A DNA stretch of 64,000 nt from Annulohypoxylon bovei var. microspora. Taxonomy: Eukaryota > Ascomycota > Sordariomycetes > Xylariales > Hypoxylaceae. The position numbers and the translations under genes are program-made. The stretch spans positions 1-64,000 of the forward strand of contig MU405229.1 of the NCBI GenBank assembly GCA_022836615.1, in the 5' to 3' direction. How positions within the stretch are numbered: position 1 is the first letter of the stretch; every line of letters begins with the position of its first letter. This document shows, piece after piece, positions 57,417 to 64,000 of this stretch. Below the pieces are notes generated by a model, which was not told where the DNA came from, ran no database searches, and worked only from the letters and a program-made list of their open reading frames with translations.

Positions 57417-57475
57417 CACGTACGTATAGATTAAACAACGGGTTGAACAGCTTACTGACTTACTGGCAAAAAGAA
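57115..57475. repeat. Degenerate minisatellite built on CTGGTTGA / TGACTTACTGACTGG
   Basis: Many imperfect copies of CTGGTTGA, CTGATTGACTGAC and GACTTACTGAC, with a perfect (CTTA)n microsatellite of about nine units at 57378-57415. There is no coding potential beyond the repeat. Confidence 0.7.
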
Positions 57476-57521
57476 CACATTCCCACATGGGGGGCTCCCA
57501 CCGCCCCCCAAACCCCCGGAT

Positions 57522-57626
57522 CCTAACCCTAATCCTATCGTTACCCCTAACCCTAACTTAACCACTAACCCTACGTGGTCTTGAAGGCTTACATGGTCTC
57601 GAAGGCTTACGTGGTCTCGAAGCCCT
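57522..57626. repeat. Telomere-like CCCTAA units followed by an 18-bp tandem triplication
   Basis: CTAACCCTAATCC at 57522-57534 and CCCCTAACCCTAACTT at 57544-57559 are telomere-type. An 18-bp unit (ACGTGGTCTCGAAGGCTT) is then repeated three times at 57573-57590, 57591-57608 and 57609-57626 with few differences. Confidence 0.75.
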
Positions 57627-58531
57627 CATCTTTAACCCAGGTCAGTTCGTTTTTATACAGCTAAGTAAAAGCTCCTAAAGTGGGTGACTAATCAACCCCT
57701 GGAAAAGTGGCCCCTGCGCTGGTTCAAAAGTGGCTTAATACGTGGTTGGAAAGGTGGCTGATTGAAAGGGTGGCTCAAAACGGCTGCCAGCTCGAAAGGG
57801 CTTATCAATTCCTTATTAATTACTTATTAATTGATGAGTAATTGTTTACGTAATTAAAAAAAGTTTGAGCGTAATAGTGTCGTCACTGAAAGTGGAGCAT
57901 GTGCGAATTTTACTGTATTGAACTGTGCCAAATATCCCCGTATTTTCTAATCAGCACCCATCGCCAACCACAATACGTGTAGTTTACCTAGATAAGTTAT
58001 CAAGGGGATATGCCCTATTACAGTGCAACACAGTGATATTAATACCTATTCGCACATCCTCTACTTTCAGTCACGCCCTTCTGTCGTTGAGCCTTTTAAG
58101 ATGCATGATATTAATATATATAACCCAACAAATTGGCCGGCGGCTACTACATTGGTCCATAATATTCAGTAATTTTTGTATGCGATAATAGCTAATATCC
58201 GAATTTCGCATTGGAGGCTTATTAACTTCTGCTTTGCAATCAAACGCAGTTCATCCTGCGGACGGACGAAATCGAATAGATCATGCTTAACCCGGCTTAA
58301 CCCGGCTCCGCCATGACACACATGAATTCTATCACAACTATATTGATGATGTTATTCTACGTTATCGGTGTTTAAATATGAACAATAAGCATTTCGATTC
58401 TAAAGACCGAGACACTCTCCTATTATTTTCATATAAGACAAGAACCGACGACCAAATATAATAGTTACTCCCTCAGACATTCAAGACTTCAAGTCAACAT
58501 TCCTAAACCGAACAAAATTCATCGAGAAACA

Positions 58532-59654
58532 ATGCCTTCGTATCTAGTAACAGGAGTGTCCAGAGGACTTGGGGTGAGTGTTTACCTATGAATGAATAGG
58601 TCATGAGAAACTCTAACTGGTGTGGTAGTTTGAATTCATCCGCCAGCTATCCGCCGATCCAGCAGCCGTCGTTATTGGACTTGCTCGGAACAAGGAAGCT
58701 ACCGAGAAGAAAGTGTCTGCCGAGATTGGACGTTCCAATATTCATATCCTCCGGGGCGATCTAGAAGATTATGAATCTCTGAAGGTTTGGGAGTCTGTTC
58801 TACTTTGCAGTGGGTAGCACATTGACAGCAAGCCTAGAAAGCGGCAGAGGACACGTCCAAAATTACCGGCGGAAGTCTTGATTACCTTATTGCGAATGCC
58901 GGTCTCGTCTCTACAGTATCCGGTTTCAAATCTTTCAGTGATTTGTAGGTCTCCTTCCCCTCTTCTCGACCCCTTTTTCTTGCGCTGCGTAGCGGGCCGC
59001 CAGAGCTTGTAGCTAATGCATCTCAACAACATAGGGGCGACGACCCCAAGGTTCTTGAGGAAGACCTACTTTCTCTCTACAAGATCAACGTCATCGGCAA
59101 CATCCATCTTATTAACCTCTTCCTACCGCTGATCCGTAAAGGCGAAGCCAAGAAGGTCGTCGCGATCTCCTCGGGATGGGCCGACTTCGACATTAATCGT
59201 GAGCGGGAGCTTGAGATAGCCGGGCCTTATTCCATAAGCAAGGCAGCGTTGAACCTTGCGATGATCAAGTACCACGGCGAGTTCGCCTCAGAGGGGGTCT
59301 TGTTCATGAGCATCTCGCCTGGCGTGGTGGAGACGTCAGGGCACAATGATCCGTCTAAACGTGAGTTCTTCCCGCATTTCATTGATATTCACAATTCTCT
59401 CCTCATTTCCTTCTCGCATTTACCATAAATAACTGGCTGATATATGTATGTACCGAGGTAAAGTGTCGGAGAAAGAGAAACAGAAAATGGAGAAGATGGT
59501 GCGCAAGTTTTCAGAGTACGCGCCTCAGTGGAAAGGCCCTATCATGCCGGATGAGTCTGTCAAGCTTGTCTTGGGAGTTATGAACAATGCAAGCGTCGAA
59601 CGTGGGGATGGGGGGTCGTTCGTTTCGCACTATGGTGACAATCGATGGCTCTGA
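58532..59654 (+). CDS. Short-chain dehydrogenase/reductase (SDR)
   Basis: Five exons: 58532-58573, 58629-58784, 58838-58944, 59035-59360 and 59458-59654, giving 275 aa. Introns are 55, 53, 90 and 97 nt. The first exon ends within the glycine motif TGVSRGLG. The second gives FEFIRQLSADPAAVVIGLAR. NAG is in LIANAGLVS. Catalytic Ser/Tyr/Lys: ISSG (147-149 region), Tyr167 and Lys171 in PYSISK. The segment after YxxxK, ALNLAMIKYHGEFASEGVLF, followed by SISPGVVET, is typical of C-factor-like classical SDRs. The C-terminus has a Lys-rich helix and ends NRWL. The substrate is unknown. It is not close to the other SDR genes. Confidence 0.86.
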
Positions 59655-60512
59655 ATGTCATCATCTATAGGAATCCTACATAAGCACTAGGGCTTGCTAG
59701 TATGGCGATAGGACTAATATAATCGTTGCCATATTTATGTGATTTATCCATTTGAAGCTAACCTTAACTTATGTTATTAAGTTTTCCTTGCGACTCATGC
59801 GATGTATTTGTTGAGATAAGCACCCCAGTCATATATCTGGTCTAGGTGCACGTAACCCCTGAAGTAGCCCCTAATCACCCTGCTAAAGTGAACATAAATG
59901 ATGAGTTTTCACTCTCATGTTTTTTTAAACCTAGTTGTGTCTACTTTCGTAACTTACGACGGGTTAAATACCAATTATATGCCCATATATCCATGTGATT
60001 TCCCCCAGGTTATATTGAGGGGCATAATAGACACACCAAACTGCTTATAGGTAATCATATCCCAGATATTGCCAAAAGAGCATCCTCTCTCGTAAAATAT
60101 CAAAATATCCAGTGTCATATATTTCCAAGCCACCCCCTTCAGCCGCACCAAGTTACAAAGAAGAGAAGTTGACTATATCCTGATATCATGGTGATCATCA
60201 GCTTCACTCTTTGTTGTCCTTAATGACCTATCCCAAGCCTCATGCACGGTCTGCATTACAACCAAACGATCGGGTTTCATATCCTTTGAGTCATTGGTAT
60301 ATGTTGGACGAGAATGATGGACTTTTAAGAGTTTGCCTGTATAGAAAAGGGAGCAACAGGTCAGTGTTCAATACTTAAGGGGCTGTAAACCCATTCGTAT
60401 GAAATCTCTCCCAAGCGTCTGTTAACACTCTTCATTATATAAATACGATCTTGACTGGGTATATATAAATTATATCATATCTCACACGAGCTATAAGCAC
60501 AGAGCTATAGCC
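59655..60512. other. Intergenic region
   Basis: About 860 bp, AT-rich, ending in a TATATAAATTATATC stretch near 60462-60476 that could be a TATA element for the small gene downstream. No other gene seen. Confidence 0.5.
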
Positions 60513-60736
60513 ATGAGTCCACCGCCAACAGACGAAAGCCGCAGCGGCTATGACACAACGAAAAAGCCTCCCCCACGCACTCGGCGATCAAATGGAGAAT
60601 ATATGTTATTTTCACTGATGACAATCGGGGTCCTCGTAAGTAGCCTGGATCTAGAGTATTTTATATTGACGGATAGCTACTAACTCCGCCGCGAAAGATT
60701 ACCCTCATCATGTGGATTCCCACGGGGGGCGCATAG
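60513..60736 (+). CDS. Predicted 53-aa single-span membrane protein
   Basis: Exons 60513-60635 and 60698-60736 give 53 aa. The 62-nt intron has a GTAAGT donor, a CTACTAACT branch site and an AAAG acceptor, all strong for a fungal intron. The product has a polar, Lys/Arg/Pro-rich N-terminus (MSPPPTDESRSGYD, KKPPPRTRRS) and a C-terminal hydrophobic helix (YMLFSLMTIGVLITLIMW). This pattern suits a small tail-anchored or single-span protein such as the tiny subunits of membrane complexes. No family is recognised. It would be missed by ORF length cut-offs. Support rests on the splice signals and amphipathic layout only. Confidence 0.45.
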
Positions 60737-61164
60737 CAACAACCCACTTTACAATCCGTGGCATATTTTCACAATCCCCCCAGAATCTTTCTTTTAGAAA
60801 ATTTCCTACCCTTCATAGAAATGGTGAAGGCAACCAAACCAATACACCCTGATCCATTCCCATTGGGATGTCGCATCCGGGACCTTTTCACAGAATACTG
60901 TTACCCGCGAGTCATATAACATCTAGCAGATTTCACCGTCTAAAGTTTTCTCCTTTCCTGCAGTAAAATGCATGGAAGTGTGGAGTCGCACGCACCGATG
61001 GGCCAAGAAGGGGGAAACGCACGATGGACCCAGACCACAACGAATAATTAAAAGACCACGGTTCTTGAGCACGGAAGGCCAGGTGCAAATTACCTAGTTA
61101 GGTAGTCAAGATCACAAATAATAATATCGCCGTCGTTAAATTTCTATTAAATGCTAAATAAGTT
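60737..61164. other. Intergenic region
   Basis: 428 bp between the small gene and the LPMO 3' end. No gene seen. Confidence 0.5.
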
Positions 61165-62348
61165 TCATGCGCACTGGGAGTAGTAGTCATTCTGCAAAGC
61201 ACCGGGTCAAAAACGTGATCATCGTGAACTAAGATTGAGTAAAGTAGCGTAGCGACATACCTGTTTCTTGCAAGTAGACCCGCTGACACAAGTAGTGCAT
61301 CCCGTAAAGCCGGAGCCTCCGCACTGCGCAAACTGCCCGGCGCTGCAAGCCGAAGGGACGGTCGGCGTCGTGGCGGCCGCGGAGGTCTTGGACGTCGCTA
61401 GTGTCGTGGACGCGGACGACTGGACCGCGGTTTGGGAGCCTGAGCTGGAACTCGCTGAGCAGGTGAACGGGTCAGGGCCTAAGCAGGCGCGTGTTAGTAA
61501 CTTAGATCGGGAAGAGTCGCTTAGGGTTGTTAGGTACGTACCGGGAATGACGTATTGGCTGCTCTGGCTCATGGAGTAGATGTTGATGAGAAGACCTGGG
61601 TCGTCTTGCTTATAGATTCCCGGAAGACTGTAGGTCGTGGGCGTCTTGGTCGCCGAGCCTCCGGAGATATTGATTTGTGCGCATTCCATCTAGGTTCGCT
61701 GTTAGTGCTAGCGGCTCGCAGTGAAAATACAGTAGATCACCACGTACGTAGAGTTGCGCTCCGTTGGCAGAGCTAGCGCCGTGCAATGCGATCATCTCGG
61801 CGCGGAGGAGGTACTGGCCATCCGGCAGGCAGCTGGGGATCGCAATCGGCTGCTTGCCCTGGTTGTTGATGACGTTCGAAGTTCCCCAAACCCCGTTGCT
61901 GTAGCCATCTTCCTGGATCTTGAACCTGGTAGATCGTGAGAATTTGAGTTTAAACGCAATGCAATTTCCATCTAACTCACCAGCCGCTGCCGTATCCTAC
62001 GTCGGTCGCTGCGTCGTCAACCTTCTTGAGGTAGGCTAGAGTAGGGCCTAAGTGACTGGCATCCATGACGTCGCCCGCCCCCGAAGTCAGGGTGTGTCTC
62101 CAGATAGCGGTGACCGTGGAGCCGGCTTTGACGTCGATGATCTTATCGGACGGCGTAGTCGGGTTAGGGCCGCCGTTGCACGCGACATCGTTGGTTGACA
62201 CGTCGGTGATAGGCCCATCGTAAGTTGGCGTTCTGATACCGTACGAGACTGGATTCGTCACGCTATCAGCCTCGAGTTGAAGGAATATCGTGTGCGCGGT
62301 TGCCAAGCTGGCACCGGCGACGGTAGCTGCTAGTGAAGAGTATCTCAT
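61165..62348 (-). CDS. AA9 lytic polysaccharide monooxygenase with C-terminal CBM1
   Basis: Five exons: 62348-61981, 61925-61748, 61689-61542, 61478-61261 and 61191-61165, giving 312 aa; introns are 55-69 nt. The signal peptide is residues 1-18, leaving His19 (AHTIFLQL) as the copper-binding N-terminus. The second copper His is His99 in MDASHLGP. WFKIQEDGYSNGVWG and QLYMECAQINISGG follow, covering the family core and the axial Tyr region. A Ser/Thr/Ala-rich linker (about 235-275) connects to a CBM1 with QFAQCGGSGFTGCTTC and the final NDYYSQCA, the latter encoded by its own 27-nt exon. It oxidatively cleaves cellulose outside the cell. All expected landmarks are present. Confidence 0.92.
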
Positions 62349-63258
62349 CTTGAAGACTATGAATGCCTATGTGATGGGTATAGTATCTGAGATGAACGCT
62401 CTTGTCGATCTACCTTGGAAATAGATTAATGATGTAAATCCGGGGCAAGAGCTTCCTATAAATAGTGACCATGGTCGTATTCATGTCCGTCTCAGGGGCA
62501 TTAACCCCGGAATCCAAGGCCGCATCACACGATCCAAACCAACGACACTACGGCAAACCACGATCCGATTGCTCGTAAAGCTTGATTCCTCCTCCAATAG
62601 CCAGCAACAGGGAAGCCCTGCGTGGAAGCGGAACGGTAGAGATTCCATAAGCATCCTAGCGCATTTTTAATTTGCGGTGCGATGCAATGCCCCGAACGAT
62701 CGGCGGAGGTTATCCGTCCGGGTCTATTTTCGGAAGGCCGATAGTTGGACGCAGCGAACATCGCGACCCCATGTGACGGGTAATTAATTTGAGGAGAGCC
62801 CAGGAACTCGGGAATAAATTAGACAATCCCGTCCAAGCATGCAACCTAGTTCTCCACAATGTTCAACGGAGAATGCCACCGTATTCTAGCTAGGGCCGGG
62901 ATGCCGGCGCGGTGTTAGTTACGGTAGCCATCTTTGAAACTTGATTCAAGCTTGAGAGTCGGCATCGTGTCCCGGATCGGCGCATTCTAATATGTGGGGT
63001 AGTCAACTCCTTTTTCCCCCTTTTTTAGTTGTCACTACTTAGTTAGCTAGTAGGCCCTCGATAAATTAGCACTTTGGGTAATGATTTGTAGGTAGAGGAG
63101 AGCTAATGGTAGGAATAAATCATTTTACGAGTTCAACGAAGCTTACCAATACGGTTCAATGGAGTATATTTCAATTTAGACTAAACTTAGCTTGTACCAT
63201 ACCTAGTCGTAGAGTTGAGATGCGCTGCTGTTACGAGAGATGGCAGGCAATGCAGTCC
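62349..63258. other. Intergenic region
   Basis: About 910 bp upstream of the LPMO and downstream of the NmrA-like gene. No gene seen. CCGGAT/CGG-rich short stretches near 62690-62740 could hold regulatory sites, but none is assigned. Confidence 0.5.
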
Positions 63259-64000
63259 CTATTTAGGTATACTCTTGATCACAACCGCCTCAACTTCTGC
63301 ATCGCTCAGCTGCTTGATGCCCAAGAGATCGTTATCAAGCTTCGTGAAATGACCTCCATATCCTTCACCCCAAATAGCTGACTTGAGGCCCGCCATAAAG
63401 ACTAGGAACATATTCGGCTGTTCCTTCTTGAGCTCTTCAAAGCTCTGCTGAAGCTCCTCGGTGGTCGATGTGACAGTTTCTTTCCATCCATCCGCGCCCA
63501 AGGCCTTCTTGAGATATCCCGCAAGCTGCTTCTGGCTGATGGCGGCGTCCTGGACGTAGACTGGACGGTTCTTGGTCTGCTCGAGATTATTGAGAATGCC
63601 CACCACGGCCTTTCCTACGGTCTCTAGGTTCGAGACTGAATATTTTTGGTCGCCTCCGTCGGGATACTCGATCTCCTTGCTCTTAGGCTTGGCTAAGAAT
63701 TCGAACGTAATTCCCCAGTCTAAGAAAGGTCCGTTGGCCACGCCTGTCCACGTTAGACCACTCTCGGCAGCTTTCTTGACAGCGTTCTGAACGTCGACCT
63801 TGATCTTGTAGCTGGGTAGTGTAGCGACCTTAGGGTGGTAAGTGTCGCTGCCGAAGTCGGACGGGATGAAACGCTTGACTCCTGCCTTGACCGCGGCATC
63901 AATCAGGGGGAGCTGTGCGTCTAGCGCTGAAGATGCGAGAGTCGCGACGACAGCATCCTGTCCCTGAAGAGCCTTCACCAAGGAGTCCTGAGAAGTGTAA
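63259..64000 (-). CDS. NmrA/isoflavone-reductase-like NAD(P)-binding protein (5' end outside the window)
   Basis: The reading frame enters at the right edge (YTSQDSLVKALQGQDAVVA on the minus strand) and ends at 63259 after KSIPK. About 247 residues are visible. Features: the VKRFIPSDFGSDTYHP segment of the NmrA/PCBER family, then YKIKVDVQNAVKKAAESGLT with the conserved Lys, and WTGVANGPFLDWGI. The missing N-terminus should hold the GxxGxxG Rossmann motif. The family includes redox-sensing regulators and aromatic-alcohol reductases; the role is unknown. No introns are visible in this part. Confidence 0.85.
   Translation of the reverse strand, partial: YTSQDSLVKALQGQDAVVATLASSALDAQLPLIDAAVKAGVKRFIPSDFGSDTYHPKVATLPSYKIKVDVQNAVKKAAESGLTWTGVANGPFLDWGITFEFLAKPKSKEIEYPDGGDQKYSVSNLETVGKAVVGILNNLEQTKNRPVYVQDAAISQKQLAGYLKKALGADGWKETVTSTTEELQQSFEELKKEQPNMFLVFMAGLKSAIWGEGYGGHFTKLDNDLLGIKQLSDAEVEAVVIKSIPK

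Larger units (their letters stand above)
56614..58531. other. Non-coding region containing a low-complexity block
   Basis: Nearly 2 kb without a gene. The central part (57000-57800) is repetitive and listed separately. Short frames through the repeats encode only repeat-derived peptides. AACCCGGCTT duplicated near 58291-58310 was also seen. TAGGTAGGTACCTATAA occurs at about 56683-56699. Confidence 0.6.

Noticed and set aside
57115..57475. CRISPR-like spacing in the repeated block
   Set aside because: The units are directly abutting and degenerate, with no unique spacers, and the genome is eukaryotic.
57311..57526. 71-aa frame through the CTTA repeat
   Set aside because: It is repeat-derived (poly LTYL) and not a gene.
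1..64000. Genome-wide reassignment of TAG to a sense codon
   Set aside because: Several intact genes here end in TAG at the expected protein end (for example 8090-8092, 12335-12337, 54170-54172).

Overview
The window is nuclear DNA of a filamentous ascomycete (Pezizomycotina, probably a Sordariomycete). The main evidence is many short GT-AG introns of about 46-143 nt with CTAAC/CTGAY-like branch sites, tRNA genes with short introns at position 37/38, and typical families: HET, Zn2Cys6 and Swi5-type regulators, a cellulose-active AA9 LPMO with CBM1, a VAO/BBE-type oxidase, MFS, a fungal rhodopsin-like receptor and AVT transporters. The genes are monocistronic and spaced. I rebuilt the exon structures by hand from splice sites, reading phase and family conservation. 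No tools or database searches were used.

Layout, left part (1-26 kb): a Swi5/Ace2-type zinc-finger regulator (0.86-3.4 kb), a DUF4470+MYND protein (4.3-8.1 kb), a secreted FAD oxidase (10.3-12.3 kb), a D123/CDC123-like gene on the minus strand broken by two in-frame TAG codons (13.25-14.3 kb), a divergent MFS transporter (14.7-16.3 kb), a PNS1/choline-transporter-like gene with one in-frame TAG (16.9-18.8 kb), an intronless GC-rich HET-domain protein (19.6-21.9 kb), tRNA-Lys(TTT), an unknown low-complexity protein (23.1-24.4 kb) and a small stress-responsive A/B-barrel protein (25.3-25.7 kb).

Middle part (26-45.4 kb): an F-box protein, then a run that looks like an accessory or metabolic neighbourhood. 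It holds a cytochrome P450 and a divergent SDR, a rhodopsin-like seven-helix protein, an MFS drug-efflux pump divergent from a Zn2Cys6 regulator, an NAD-dependent epimerase-like SDR, a transcription-factor-like protein without a visible DNA-binding domain, and an ACC-synthase-like PLP enzyme. No PKS, NRPS or terpene synthase is present, so a biosynthetic cluster is only an inference.

Right part (48-64 kb): an amino-acid permease, a small secreted HExxH metallopeptidase-like protein, a peroxiredoxin-like protein, an AVT3/4-type vacuolar amino-acid transporter, tRNA-Asp(GTC), a low-complexity block with minisatellites and telomere-like repeats (57.0-57.8 kb), another SDR, a predicted 53-aa membrane peptide gene, an AA9 LPMO with a CBM1, and an NmrA/isoflavone-reductase-like gene cut by the right edge.

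The most notable observations are the two neighbouring genes interrupted only by in-frame amber codons, the core-less putative metabolic cluster, and a recurrent intergenic palindrome built on TACCTAGGTA/GGTACC.
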